Assembly (NCBI RefSeq): GCF_009362845.1
Contig: NZ_WHNW01000010.1
Span: forward strand, 37,693 to 101,692
Direction of reading: 5' to 3'
DNA: 64,000 nt
DNA from: Ostreibacterium oceani
Lineage (GTDB): Bacteria > Pseudomonadota > Gammaproteobacteria > Cardiobacteriales > Ostreibacteriaceae
Shown: positions 26,424 through 35,828 of the stretch, one piece after another
Numbering within the stretch: the stretch's first letter is position 1
Layout of the letters: each line of letters begins with the position of its first letter
Made by a program: the position numbers and the translations under genes
Notes under the pieces: generated by a model
The model's input: only the letters and a program-made list of their open reading frames with translations
Databases searched by the model: none
What the model was told of the DNA's origin: nothing

Positions 26424-28652
26424 ATGAAGGCAGTGACCGTGTTAATGCGAGCAATGCGAAGCGTTCCTGACGTGGTTTGGTTACTGAGTGCCCAAGCCAT
26501 TACGTTAATAATTTGTCTATATGGCGCTTGGATTCCAAATGATTGGGCGGTGTTGCTTGCCTTATTGGTCGGTGCAACCGCTTTTTACCGTGGGTATTTC
26601 CTTGTGTTGGGATTGTGTCTGGCGGTAGTGGCATTGGGTTGGCAGACACAGTATCCTGCGACAACGTCCTTGGATAACTGCACCTTTTGGGCGACGGTCA
26701 AGGCCAGTGGCAAAGCCACTAAGCGCGTACTACTCGCGACAGAGCCAATTGACTGCGCAGCGGCATCGGCAGGTGCATCGGCGGCAGGTACATCGGCAGG
26801 CACATCGCAATTATCACTGGCAAAACAAACGCTGCTATTATGGGATAATACGTCACAGTTTGTCGACCAGGCGGATAAGCGATGGCAATTGACGGGGCGG
26901 TTAGTGCCAGTACATTCTCGTGTCAACGCCCATGATTTTGATTATGAGAAATACTTGATTAGCCAATCGGTGTATTATGAATTAAAGTCATTCAAAGTCC
27001 TTGCTCACGATGACCGTGCCAACACCTTGGTAAAATGGCGCCATGCTTTGCGCACGCAATTTGAACGACACTTAGCGCCCAATAATGCCGCCATCGTCAC
27101 CGCGTTGGTGACAGGCAGTCGTGATGAATTGTCTCGGGCGCAAAAAGACACGATGCAAAGCACGGGGACTAGTCATTTATTAGCCATCTCTGGGTTACAC
27201 GTTGGGCTAGTTGGGTTATGGACGTGGGTGATTGCACAAGGGCTTTGGGCTTTATTTACCCGAGGTGCTGGTCGTGTCTTGCCGATACAAGTTGGTGCCG
27301 TTGTTGCGCTGGTGGTTATCGTGGCCTATGCGGCGTTAACGGGCTTTGATACGCCAGTCAAACGCGCAACCATTATGTTTTCATTGTTGATTATCTCTTG
27401 GTTGATGCGGCGGGAGTTGACGATACAGAGTTTATTGCTGGCCGCGGCGATGGTTTTATTGGTGGATCCTTATGCCTTGCTCTCGGTGGGGTTTTACTTA
27501 TCGTTTATTGCGACCTATGTGGTGATGTGGTGCGCAAGACTGAGCTGGCCGCCGTTTTTGAAAATTCTGATGATGCAGTTATTGATTATGTTGGTACTGT
27601 TGCCGATTGTCTGGTTAACCTTTGGTTATATCAGTTTATCGGCTTTGGCGGTCAATTTGCTGGTAATTCCGTGGCTGACTATGTGGGTGCTACCGTGGGC
27701 ATTGTTGGTTGGGGTGGCGAGTGCGATTCACCCCGTAGTGGCCGCACCGATTTGGCTGCTGTTGGACTTTTCGGTAACCGCCATGTGGTCAGTAATCAGC
27801 GCGTTTGATGAATTGGACTGGATATTGTCGCCTACGTTTCGTCCAAGCCTTTATCAAGTTATTGGGTGGGTTTCGCTTTATCTTGTGGTGCTTTTGTGTT
27901 GGCGGGCTAAGCAAAAAAAACCGCATCGCCGTCAATTTGATTTGCTGTGTGGTTTGTCGGTGCTACTCGGGATGCTAGGGTTGTTTTTATGGCCAAACTT
28001 ATCGATTCGTCAGCAAGGCGAATTTTGGCTGGCGGACGAGCGGCAAACCAGTGTCCTCGTTCACAATGGCAGCGAAGCAATAATCATTGACCCAGGGCGG
28101 CGTTATCGTCAGATTAATACCGCAGAAAAATGGCAACGGCTGCTAAGCGCGCAGCAATTAACGCTAGACACCATCGTATTAACCGATGATAAAATTAGTA
28201 AGATATCGGCAACGGCAACACTGTTGGCGGCATTCCCAGAGGCAACAGTCATTACGCTAAAACCGATGGATTTGCCGTTTGCGGCCAGCTACTGCCAGCC
28301 CGTTTCGCTTGTCAATATTCAGCTACGCATTGACATGACAACCAGTGCTTGCCGTGGTCAAATCCAGTGGTACGATGAGACCTTTAACCTGCTGACAGAT
28401 GAAAAAGCTAAGACTGAGGACGTTAACGCACCACTGGATACGCATGCCGCTTATGCGAATTCTGTATATGCGAATTCTGTTTATGCACATGCCGTTTTGC
28501 GTTGGCAGGGGGCTAACTATGATGCCCAGCGCTTAGGGCAGGTAAGGCTTGTGCGACATTTAAGCGGCAAAACGGCTAATGGCGACAGTCCAGTCACACT
28601 GCATTATGCGCGACAAACGGCAAGGGCTTGGCGGCATCGTGTTATGCCTTAA
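26424..28652 (+). CDS. comEC: ComEC/Rec2-family DNA uptake channel
   Basis: About 740 residues; polytopic inner-membrane channel that passes single-stranded DNA into the cytoplasm in natural transformation. The DUF4131 N-terminal segment, the Competence domain (LLAISGLHVGLVGLWTW, TGFDTPVKRATIMF, LLVDPYALLSVGFYLSF) and a C-terminal MBL-like domain are seen. The MBL metal motif is missing: where HxHxDH is expected the sequence reads VLTDDKISKI, so this domain is probably not a nuclease. Internal Ala/Ser/Gly/Thr and AYANSVYANSVYA repeats are further in-frame expansions. Start uncertain: open to 26382; I use the ATG at 26424. pilT/pilU in the window fit competence. Confidence 0.88.
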   Translation: MKAVTVLMRAMRSVPDVVWLLSAQAITLIICLYGAWIPNDWAVLLALLVGATAFYRGYFLVLGLCLAVVALGWQTQYPATTSLDNCTFWATVKASGKATKRVLLATEPIDCAAASAGASAAGTSAGTSQLSLAKQTLLLWDNTSQFVDQADKRWQLTGRLVPVHSRVNAHDFDYEKYLISQSVYYELKSFKVLAHDDRANTLVKWRHALRTQFERHLAPNNAAIVTALVTGSRDELSRAQKDTMQSTGTSHLLAISGLHVGLVGLWTWVIAQGLWALFTRGAGRVLPIQVGAVVALVVIVAYAALTGFDTPVKRATIMFSLLIISWLMRRELTIQSLLLAAAMVLLVDPYALLSVGFYLSFIATYVVMWCARLSWPPFLKILMMQLLIMLVLLPIVWLTFGYISLSALAVNLLVIPWLTMWVLPWALLVGVASAIHPVVAAPIWLLLDFSVTAMWSVISAFDELDWILSPTFRPSLYQVIGWVSLYLVVLLCWRAKQKKPHRRQFDLLCGLSVLLGMLGLFLWPNLSIRQQGEFWLADERQTSVLVHNGSEAIIIDPGRRYRQINTAEKWQRLLSAQQLTLDTIVLTDDKISKISATATLLAAFPEATVITLKPMDLPFAASYCQPVSLVNIQLRIDMTTSACRGQIQWYDETFNLLTDEKAKTEDVNAPLDTHAAYANSVYANSVYAHAVLRWQGANYDAQRLGQVRLVRHLSGKTANGDSPVTLHYARQTARAWRHRVMP

Positions 28653-28681
28653 TGCGGTGTGTTACCTGTTGAGTGAGGTGC

Positions 28682-28706
28682 TCGGCTGTTCTAGCCGATT
28701 GTTTTA
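28682..28706 (+). terminator. Possible terminator after comEC
   Basis: Stem TCGGCT / AGCCGA with a five-base loop followed by TTGTTTT, 30 bp past the comEC stop, between two convergent genes. Short stem, so moderate confidence. Confidence 0.4.
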
Positions 28707-28746
28707 GTCGATTATTTTAGTTTGCGGCGTTTTAGTCCATAACGTT

Positions 28747-29784
28747 TTAATCCATAAAGGATAAATCAGCAACCAGCGTTGCAACCATCATGGCTTTGAT
28801 GGTGTGCAGGCGATTTTCGGATTGGTCAAAGACGATTGATTGTGTGCTTTCAAACACGCTGTCACTGACTTCTAAGCCCATTAACCCATACTGCTCAAAG
28901 ATTTTTTTGCCGATAATGGTTTCATCGTTATGAAAGGCGGGTAGGCAGTGCATAAATTTGACCGCTGGATTGTGTGTTTTTTCTAACAAGCTATCGTTGA
29001 CTTGAAAATCACGGAGCAGTGCGATACGCTCTCCCCATGCCGATTCAGGCTCACCCATCGAGACCCACACATCGGTGTGCACAAAATCACACCCCGACAA
29101 GGCGTGGTCTTTGTCTGCGGTGATAGTGATTTTAGCACCAGATTGCTGTGCAATTGTCTGGGCTTTGTCGATGATAGATTGATTAGGTCGTAGGGCGTCA
29201 GGGCATAACAAACGAACATCCATGCCCATGATGGCGCCCGCCAGCAGCGACGTATTGGCCATATTAAATCGGCAGTCTCCGACAAAACAATAAGCAATGT
29301 CGCTAAGGGGTTTGTTGCTATGTTCGCGCATGGTGAATAAATCAGCCAGCCCTTGTGTAGGATGAAAATCATCGGTCAGTCCATTGTAAACAGGGACGCC
29401 AGCGTATTGCGCGAGTATCTCAACCTGTGCCTGCGAGTAACCACGGTATTGAATGGCATCATAGACGCGCCCCAATACTCTGGCGGTATCTGCCATGGAT
29501 TCCTTGTGACCGATTTGGCTGCCAGAAGGGCCTAAGTAGGTGACGTTTGCCCCTTGGTCATGGGCGGCGACCTCGAATGAGATACGAGTCCTTGTTGAGG
29601 CTTTTTCAAAAATAAGGGCGATATTTTTCCCTTGTAAATACGGTGTTTCGGCCGCTGTTTGTTTCTCGTGTTTTAGGTGTGCCGCGAGATTTAATAGCTG
29701 GGTGATGTCCGCTTGTTGATAATCAATTAGCTTGAGTAAATGTTGTTGATAAAAGGGGTTGTGATAAGTGGTTTGATGATTCAT
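28747..29784 (-). CDS. argF: Ornithine carbamoyltransferase
   Basis: A 345-residue enzyme making citrulline from ornithine and carbamoyl phosphate. The carbamoyl-phosphate motif STRTR (residues 63-67), the [12 protein letters not shown] motif and the ornithine motif [13 protein letters not shown] are intact. [19 protein letters not shown] is shared by enteric ArgF and catabolic ArcB, so anabolic versus catabolic use cannot be decided; no arcA or arcC lies nearby, which favours the biosynthetic role. Confidence 0.93.
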   Translation of the reverse strand: MNHQTTYHNPFYQQHLLKLIDYQQADITQLLNLAAHLKHEKQTAAETPYLQGKNIALIFEKASTRTRISFEVAAHDQGANVTYLGPSGSQIGHKESMADTARVLGRVYDAIQYRGYSQAQVEILAQYAGVPVYNGLTDDFHPTQGLADLFTMREHSNKPLSDIAYCFVGDCRFNMANTSLLAGAIMGMDVRLLCPDALRPNQSIIDKAQTIAQQSGAKITITADKDHALSGCDFVHTDVWVSMGEPESAWGERIALLRDFQVNDSLLEKTHNPAVKFMHCLPAFHNDETIIGKKIFEQYGLMGLEVSDSVFESTQSIVFDQSENRLHTIKAMMVATLVADLSFMD

Positions 29785-29986
29785 TGGATATTGGGGGTTA
29801 TTTGAAGGTAACAGATAGTCATTTAATGGTTTTTAGTGGGTGCTTGAATGAGTGTTTGAATGAGTGTTTGGCTGATTGTGTAGACAAATCTTTAAAAATC
29901 TAAACACAGTCTAAACACGCGCTAAACGCAGATGCGCTTGGTACGTTAAGCCAACAAGTTGCAATTAGCGCCTGAGAAATGTCGGG

Positions 29987-30850
29987 TTAAATGCCATGAC
30001 CAAAATGGATAAACTGCGATAAGTCAACGCCTTCGAGGACATTTTGATTCATGTCTTGGCTGGGGTGTTGGGTTTTGTTTTGTCCGACTTTAATCGCGGG
30101 TACGCCAACCACGGTTGCATTGGCAGGTACGTCTTGTAATACAACGCTGCCCGCGCCAACTTTGGCATTAGCGCCGATTTCGATGTTGCCCAAAATCTGA
30201 GCGCCACAACCAATTAAGACGCCACTACGCACCTTTGGATGTCGATCACCGCAGTCTTTGCCCGTGCCCCCCAGTGTAACGCCTTGCAAAATAGAGACGT
30301 CATCGCCGATAACCGCGGTTTCGCCAATAACAATGCCTGTGGCATGGTCGAACATAACGCCTTGACCAATGCGCGCAGCAGGGTGAATATCAACACCAAA
30401 CACAGCCGAGCTGCGGCTTTGGATATAAAGCGCTAGGTTTTTGCGGTTTTGTTGCCAAAGCGTATTGGCGACTCGGTGGATTTGTATAGCGTGATATCCT
30501 TTTAAATACAATAAAATAGTTAGCGTTTGATTGATTGCAGGGTCGCGTTCGTAAACGGCGGTGATATCATAAGCAGCCGCATCGGCGATTGCTGGGGCTT
30601 GTTCGTAAGCGTCTAAAAAGAGTTCGTATAGCGTAATCATTGGGAGTACGCCATCACTCAATTTGTTGGCTGCCATAAAACTCAACGATGATGGTAAATT
30701 GTCGTGTTTTAGGACAAAGGCATGCACAAAACTGGCGAGCAAGGGTTCGTCTTGAATGACCTGCTCGCCTTCTTGACATAAATGCTGCCAAACACGCTGC
30801 GGTGACGCGGTGTGTGGTGTTTCTTTGGCAGCGTTTGTGTGTGCTTGCAT
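29987..30850 (-). CDS. cysE: Serine O-acetyltransferase
   Basis: A 287-residue CysE, acetylating serine for cysteine synthesis. The N-terminal helical domain is followed by the left-handed beta-helix with hexapeptide repeats (GVDIHPAARIGQGVMFDHAT, GDDVSILQGVTLGGTGK, HPKVRSGVLIGCGAQILGN). The catalytic His lies in MFDHATG. The C-terminal tail ends with a short hydrophobic His/Gly/Ile sequence (IHFGHGI), consistent with docking into CysK. Confidence 0.95.
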   Translation of the reverse strand: MQAHTNAAKETPHTASPQRVWQHLCQEGEQVIQDEPLLASFVHAFVLKHDNLPSSLSFMAANKLSDGVLPMITLYELFLDAYEQAPAIADAAAYDITAVYERDPAINQTLTILLYLKGYHAIQIHRVANTLWQQNRKNLALYIQSRSSAVFGVDIHPAARIGQGVMFDHATGIVIGETAVIGDDVSILQGVTLGGTGKDCGDRHPKVRSGVLIGCGAQILGNIEIGANAKVGAGSVVLQDVPANATVVGVPAIKVGQNKTQHPSQDMNQNVLEGVDLSQFIHFGHGI

Positions 30851-30891
30851 GGGTGTGTAGGGGTTAATTGTCCAGCGCCTAGTTATTGTGG

Positions 30892-31488
30892 CTAGTTATT
30901 GGCGCTGTTTGCTGCGCGACTTTTAGACACCCACTTCCAGACCAAGGGCATCACCGCGCAAGCCAAAACGATCTTGACAATCTCGCCTGGGATAAAAGGG
31001 ATGATGCCAGCAGCTAACGCTTTTTCAACACCGATAAGCAAACTAAGCCACGCGCCACCAAATAGATAAATAACGGCAGTGCCTAGCGTCATGGCAAAGG
31101 CGGTGTGTTTTACGGTCCGATCCCAGCCTTTTTCAGCGAGCAGGCCACATAATGCCGCGGCAAAGACAAAACCAATGAGATAGCCGCCTGTGGGACCGAC
31201 CATATAGGGAATGCCAGCGCCTGTTGCAAAGACGGGCAAGCCCAATGCGCCTTGCGCTAAATAAAATAGTACCGTTGATGCACCTAAGCGCCAGCCAAAA
31301 GCCATGCCAATCACCAAGACGGCAAAAGTTTGCATGGTAAAAGGAACCGGGATAAATGGAATCGACAGCTTGGCCGATAGGGTGAGTAATAAACTACCCG
31401 CAATGGCTAAGCCAACCTGTACGGGCAGTGAATGGATTGATTGAGGCAGTAGCGTGTGAGTTAGCGTTTTGGTGATAGTCATTGACAT
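30892..31488 (-). CDS. bioY: BioY, biotin transporter S component
   Basis: A 198-residue membrane protein with about six helices. Typical features are IPFIPVPFTMQTFAVLVIGM near the N-terminus and GPTGGYLIGFVFAAAL in the middle. BioY takes up biotin as the substrate-binding unit of an ECF transporter, or alone. No bioM/bioN lies adjacent. It follows the cysE gene on the same strand with about 40 bp between them. Confidence 0.93.
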   Translation of the reverse strand: MSMTITKTLTHTLLPQSIHSLPVQVGLAIAGSLLLTLSAKLSIPFIPVPFTMQTFAVLVIGMAFGWRLGASTVLFYLAQGALGLPVFATGAGIPYMVGPTGGYLIGFVFAAALCGLLAEKGWDRTVKHTAFAMTLGTAVIYLFGGAWLSLLIGVEKALAAGIIPFIPGEIVKIVLACAVMPLVWKWVSKSRAANSANN

Positions 31489-31747
31489 AAGGCTCTCCAG
31501 TAAAGGTAATGCGTTAATTAAGTTAATTAAAGTACGAGTTAATTAAAGTACGACATGAATTCCAGTACGTATAACAACCTATTCTACCGATAATTTCCAC
31601 TAAAATCATCACTAAATTCGCTATTTTTACTTCGGTTGCTTATGGTTGCTCACGGTTGCTTATCTTTATTGTCTGTTGGTTGTTTTTTCTGGGCGAGTTA
31701 TCGGCTGAATTGCTTGCAGGTGTTTTTGCCCATTTCTTAGCGACGCT

Positions 31748-32482
31748 TTAGCTATTTTGGGGTAAATAAATATCAAAACGGGTGGTTTTGCTTTGATATG
31801 TTAAGTCAGGTGGGCAGTTGGCAAGCGGTGGTGCATAGGATGGTCGCTTTACGATAATGCGTGCGTTGTTTTTTTGTGCATTAATCAACAAGGTGTCGCT
31901 ATCGGCATCATCGCCAACGGTTGCGTGTAGTACTTGCATGGATTTTTTTACGAGGGCTTTTTTTTGCCGCGGTGGGTACATCGGGTCGAGGTAAATACAC
32001 GGTGTGGCAAAGTCTTTAACCAGTGTATTGGCATCGCCGAAGCGATAATCGATGTGGGGTGGTGTCTGTGTGTGATGTTGTTCATTGGTTTGTGCGGATA
32101 TACGCGCTAAAGCGCGATTGACCATCACATAGAGCAATGGATGCCGCTCAATCGCGGTAATCTGTACGCCACGCCCAGCAAGCATAAAACTGTCCTGCAG
32201 TAATCCAGGTGTGGCGTCTAATAGCGCTTGCGGTAGTTTGCCTTTGATTTTGATGGCGTTTACTAGTGGTTCTTTGCCGAGGTAGTGGTTGCGGTGGCGG
32301 TATTTGCCCGTACCAAAGTCAATGGCTAAATTGAGCGCGGGATGCTCGGTATGCTGTAGGTGAAAAACGCCATCGACACAATCGAGCTGCCAGCTTGCGG
32401 ATGCGCTAATAACATAGTGTTGCGACAAGAATTGTGCGGTGCTAGCATCAATCGCTGGCGTGAGTTTGAGCGTGGTTAGCAT
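31748..32482 (-). CDS. rsmJ: RsmJ, 16S rRNA m2G1516 methyltransferase
   Basis: A 244-residue SAM-dependent methyltransferase that modifies G1516 of 16S rRNA. The family blocks are clear: DFGTGKYRHR, GLLQDSFMLAGRGVQITAIERHP, the catalytic/SAM stretch IYLDPMYPPRQKKALVKKSM (DPMYPxR), and ARIIVKRPSYAPPLA. A short Gln/His insert after NRALARISAQ is not conserved. Normal length. Confidence 0.9.
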   Translation of the reverse strand: MLTTLKLTPAIDASTAQFLSQHYVISASASWQLDCVDGVFHLQHTEHPALNLAIDFGTGKYRHRNHYLGKEPLVNAIKIKGKLPQALLDATPGLLQDSFMLAGRGVQITAIERHPLLYVMVNRALARISAQTNEQHHTQTPPHIDYRFGDANTLVKDFATPCIYLDPMYPPRQKKALVKKSMQVLHATVGDDADSDTLLINAQKNNARIIVKRPSYAPPLANCPPDLTYQSKTTRFDIYLPQNS

Positions 32483-32524
32483 GGTGATAAAGGATAATCA
32501 GCTTCTTATCAATTGATTATTGAT

Positions 32525-33595
32525 TTAGCATACACAGGTGGCCATGCCGCAATTAAAGGTGACCAAATGATCAGCTTGGATGCGAAAATGTACCGTTTCA
32601 CCCACGGCGTAATTTGCATGGCTAGAAAAGTTGGCAATCAAGTTAATGTCATTAAAATTAATCTCGTAAAGCGTGCTGGCACCATGGAAGTATTTGCTGA
32701 CGACACGACCTGCCAGCGGAGAGTGTTTGTCCTCCACAATGTCGTCTGGACGCAGTAACAGGCAAAGCTCGGTACCAATGGGTTCGATAAAGGTTCGGTC
32801 GCTATGGATGCTGCCAAACGCACAGTCTAGCCGCTCGGGTGCCGAGATTCGTGCGCTCACCATAATACCTTGCCCGACAAAGTTGGCGACAAAGGGCGTT
32901 TTGGGTTCGTGATAAATGTTGTAAGGTAAATCCCAATGAATGATTTTGCCCTCGCGCATCAGGCCAACATGATCCGAGACGGCAAATGCTTCGCGTTGGT
33001 CGTGTGTCACCAGGATAACTGAGATATCAAGTGATTTTAGTAGCTTACCTAAATCTCTAACGAGGCGTTCGCGCAGATTGGCGTCCAAACTCGCAAAAGG
33101 CTCATCCATCAGAAGTAGCGCGGGTTTAGGGGCAATGGCGCGCGCGATGGCAACCCGTTGTTGTTCGCCGCCTGATAGTTCGTGGGCAAAGCGTTTTTCG
33201 TAGTGGGGTAATCCCACCATTTCCAATAGTTCATTGACGCGTATGCGGATTTGTTGCGAGGTGAGCTGTTTTTTAATCCCAAATGCAATATTGTCAAAAA
33301 CGGACAAATGCGGAAATAGCGCGTAATCTTGAAAAATCATACCGAGGTGGCGTTTTTCAGGCGGGATGACCTGTTTATCCGAAGACAACAGTTGTTGGTT
33401 GACGATAATTCTACCTGTGTCTGGTGGGTAAAACCCAGCGATAAGGCGCAGTAGTGTCGTCTTTCCACAGCCGCTCGGACCGAGCAGTGTGGCAACCTTG
33501 CCTTTGGCTAGTTGAAAATTGATATCGTGTAAAACGGGTTTGTCGTCGTAAGAAAATGTGATATTTTCGACAGTTAAAAACTCATGCATAGTCAT
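32525..33595 (-). CDS. ABC transporter ATP-binding protein, FbpC/PotA-like
   Basis: A 356-residue ATPase: Walker A GPSGCGKTT, Q-loop IFQDYALFPH, signature LSGGEQQRV, Walker B LLLMDEPFASLDANLR, H-loop VTHDQ, then a C-terminal TOBE-type domain (LCLLLRPDDI). The pattern matches iron(III) (FbpC) and related importers. No permease or binding-protein gene is next to it, so the substrate is uncertain and it must work with partners encoded elsewhere. The start may be 33595 or 33589. Confidence 0.85.
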   Translation of the reverse strand: MTMHEFLTVENITFSYDDKPVLHDINFQLAKGKVATLLGPSGCGKTTLLRLIAGFYPPDTGRIIVNQQLLSSDKQVIPPEKRHLGMIFQDYALFPHLSVFDNIAFGIKKQLTSQQIRIRVNELLEMVGLPHYEKRFAHELSGGEQQRVAIARAIAPKPALLLMDEPFASLDANLRERLVRDLGKLLKSLDISVILVTHDQREAFAVSDHVGLMREGKIIHWDLPYNIYHEPKTPFVANFVGQGIMVSARISAPERLDCAFGSIHSDRTFIEPIGTELCLLLRPDDIVEDKHSPLAGRVVSKYFHGASTLYEINFNDINLIANFSSHANYAVGETVHFRIQADHLVTFNCGMATCVC

Positions 33596-33894
33596 ACCTC
33601 GAGAAGTATTGTAGAATTAAAACACAGTGGCGTAAACCTTTTTCAAATTGCAATGCGATTTATCTGTGGTGGCAGCGCAAGAAGTCGGCTGTTTTCGTCA
33701 TTGGCATTACATTGCTATTACATTGGTATTAGTGTTGCCTTTGTTATTGGTATTGGTTTTGTGTGTTGGTCTTGATTTATTACGGGCGAGCGAATTGTGA
33801 TAGACTAAATTTTGCCAGACTAGATTGTAGGCTAGATTGTAGGCTAGGCTTTGCGCTAGATTTTGATTTGCTTAAACGCGAGGTGATTGAACGA

Positions 33895-34188
33895 ATGGAT
33901 AAAACAACAGAAATAAAAGCAGCGGTTTTTGATCAGCTAGTCAGCCATTTGCAGGCGCACCCTGAAATTCAGAATATTGATTTGATGATTCACGGGCAGT
34001 TTTGCCGTAATTGTCTGTATAAATGGTATCACGCAGTCGCAGAGGCCCAAGGCGAAAGTCTAAGCCTTGAAGAAGCGCAAGAAGCCATTTATGGCATGCC
34101 TTATGCTGACTACAAAGCAGTGCACCAAACGCCAGCCAGTCCTGAAAAATTGGCGGCATTAGAAAAAATACACCAGACTAAGAAATAA
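33895..34188 (+). CDS. DUF1244-family protein
   Basis: A 97-residue protein with the family-defining segment IHGQFCRNCLYKWYHAVA and a following SLEEAQEAIYGMPYADYK. Function of the family is unknown; the CxxC in FCRNC could bind metal. I start at the ATG at 33895, which has GAGGTG about nine bases upstream; the frame is open upstream to 33763 but that part is made of decayed repeats (a taggctagatt-like unit). moaA follows after two bases, so the two are co-transcribed. Confidence 0.85.
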   Translation: MDKTTEIKAAVFDQLVSHLQAHPEIQNIDLMIHGQFCRNCLYKWYHAVAEAQGESLSLEEAQEAIYGMPYADYKAVHQTPASPEKLAALEKIHQTKK

Positions 34189-34190
34189 CC

Positions 34191-35174
34191 ATGTTTATCG
34201 ACGCGCACGGACGTGAAATTACGTATTTGCGGATTTCGGTGACTGACCGTTGTGATTTTCGCTGTGTTTACTGCATGAGCGAAGACATGACGTTTATGCC
34301 GCGTTCGCAGTTATTAACGTTAGAAGAAATAGCGAGGCTTGCCAAGATTTTTGCTGAGAATGGGGTGCGCCGTTTCCGCTTAACGGGTGGAGAACCACTG
34401 ATTCGAAAAAACCTAGTTTGGTTAGTAAACGAATTATCAGGCTACCCGAATGTGCAAGAATTAGCAATCACCACCAATGGATCGCGCCTTAGTGAGCAAG
34501 CTGCGGCATTAAAAGCCGCAGGCATTACTAAGCTAAATATCAGTGTTGATACGCTAGATGTAGATAAATTTAAAGCCATTACTCGCATCGGACATTTGCC
34601 ACAGGTTCTCAGTGGTATTCTTGCGGCTAAAGCGGCGGGTATTGGCTCGATTCGCTTAAATAGCGTGATTATGCGCGGACAAAACGATGATCAGATTTTG
34701 CCGTTAATTGCGTTTGCACGCCAGCATGCGTTAGATATCGCGTTTATCGAAGAGATGCCGCTAGGGGATATTGCGCATAATCGAGAAAAAACGTTTATTG
34801 CCAGCGATGAAATTCGGCAAACGATTCACCAGCGTTATCCACTGACCGAAGCACTAATAAAACCCCACGGCGGGCCAGCGCGATATTGGGTCTATGACGA
34901 TGGTACGCAAGGTAAAGTCGGGTTTATTTCACCGCAGAGTTGTAACTTTTGCGCAACGTGTAATCGAGTCCGATTGACGGCTGAAGGGCGTTTGCTATTA
35001 TGCTTGGGGCACGAGGATAGTCTGGATTTGCGTGCCTTTTTACGCAGCGGTAAATCTGATTATGAAATTGCCCAAGCTATTCAGCAAGGATTGCAGAAAA
35101 AACCAGAAAAACATGAGTTTACCGTCCAAGAGTCCCCAGTAGTATTTCGCCATATGAGCCATACCGGCGGTTAG
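34191..35174 (+). CDS. moaA: MoaA, GTP 3',8-cyclase
   Basis: A 327-residue radical SAM enzyme, first step of molybdopterin synthesis. The SAM cluster motif is in RCDFRCVYCM-type sequence (Cys at about 23, 27, 30), with RLTGGEPLIRKNL; the second cluster uses CNFCATCNRVRL plus LLLCLGHE; and the protein ends in MSHTGG, the conserved GG tail. Other moa genes are not in the window. The tungstate/molybdate-type transporter at 55.4-56.8 kb is thematically related. Confidence 0.95.
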   Translation: MFIDAHGREITYLRISVTDRCDFRCVYCMSEDMTFMPRSQLLTLEEIARLAKIFAENGVRRFRLTGGEPLIRKNLVWLVNELSGYPNVQELAITTNGSRLSEQAAALKAAGITKLNISVDTLDVDKFKAITRIGHLPQVLSGILAAKAAGIGSIRLNSVIMRGQNDDQILPLIAFARQHALDIAFIEEMPLGDIAHNREKTFIASDEIRQTIHQRYPLTEALIKPHGGPARYWVYDDGTQGKVGFISPQSCNFCATCNRVRLTAEGRLLLCLGHEDSLDLRAFLRSGKSDYEIAQAIQQGLQKKPEKHEFTVQESPVVFRHMSHTGG

Positions 35175-35237
35175 ACCTAATATTGTTTTATTTTTTGTCG
35201 TGTTAGCGCAAAAAATGCCGTGCAACTATGGTGATTC

Positions 35238-35261
35238 GCCAATCAGAAATTGGCTATTTTT
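35238..35261 (+). terminator. Intrinsic terminator after moaA
   Basis: Stem GCCAAT / ATTGGC with a five-base loop, followed by TATTTTT, 60 bp past the moaA stop. Confidence 0.6.
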
Positions 35262-35828
35262 GGGGGTGTAGTGCATTTCCTAATTGCTGGCATAAACAAA
35301 GATTAACTGCGGCTGAGCTGGCTGCTTTGCCTGAATAACGAGTAAATCAGCGCCGACGGTATTTTTAGTATCGAACCCCACCTAGCCGCAGTCTAGCCTG
35401 CGGCCATCACCAATTCATTTAAGACAATAAGTAACAAATAGTTAAATAATAAGTGGCTGGTTTTTCCATTAGTTCCTGTTGCGTTATGCTTGATTTTTTT
35501 CTAGCGGTGATGAAAAAAACATTGACTTATTATTACAGCAGTATTAAATTCGCTTAAGGTAGCAATCGTAAATCTTTATAACATTTTGGTTTGGTTTATA
35601 TGCTGCAATTAGCATGACCTAACTCGCATGGGCTAACTCGCATGGTCTAACTGGTATGTTTTAATTAGTATGGTTTTACGTATGCACCGTGATTAAAGCG
35701 TGAAATATTTGTCAACAAAGTTGTTTGTTAAAAAATACTATTTAACCCGTCGCTAAAGGGCTTTATGACTTTAGTCGATTTCACTTAGGATATTCTACTT
35801 AGGATATTTTACTTAGGAGATACGTCGT
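35262..35828. other. Non-coding gap with repeats upstream of the permease
   Basis: No gene found. 35,608-35,682 holds about five diverging copies of a 14-bp unit (gcatggtctaactc-like), and 35,783-35,818 about two and a half copies of another 14-bp unit (ttaggatattctac), whose last copy supplies the SD (TTAGGAGA) of the permease start at 35829. The rest shows nothing recognisable; a large leader or regulatory region is possible. Confidence 0.5.

Noticed and set aside
35262..35600. Possible gene remnant after moaA (short WHKQRLTAAELAALPE-like reading)
   Set aside because: Only about 16 residues, frames on both sides closed by stops, no recognisable family.
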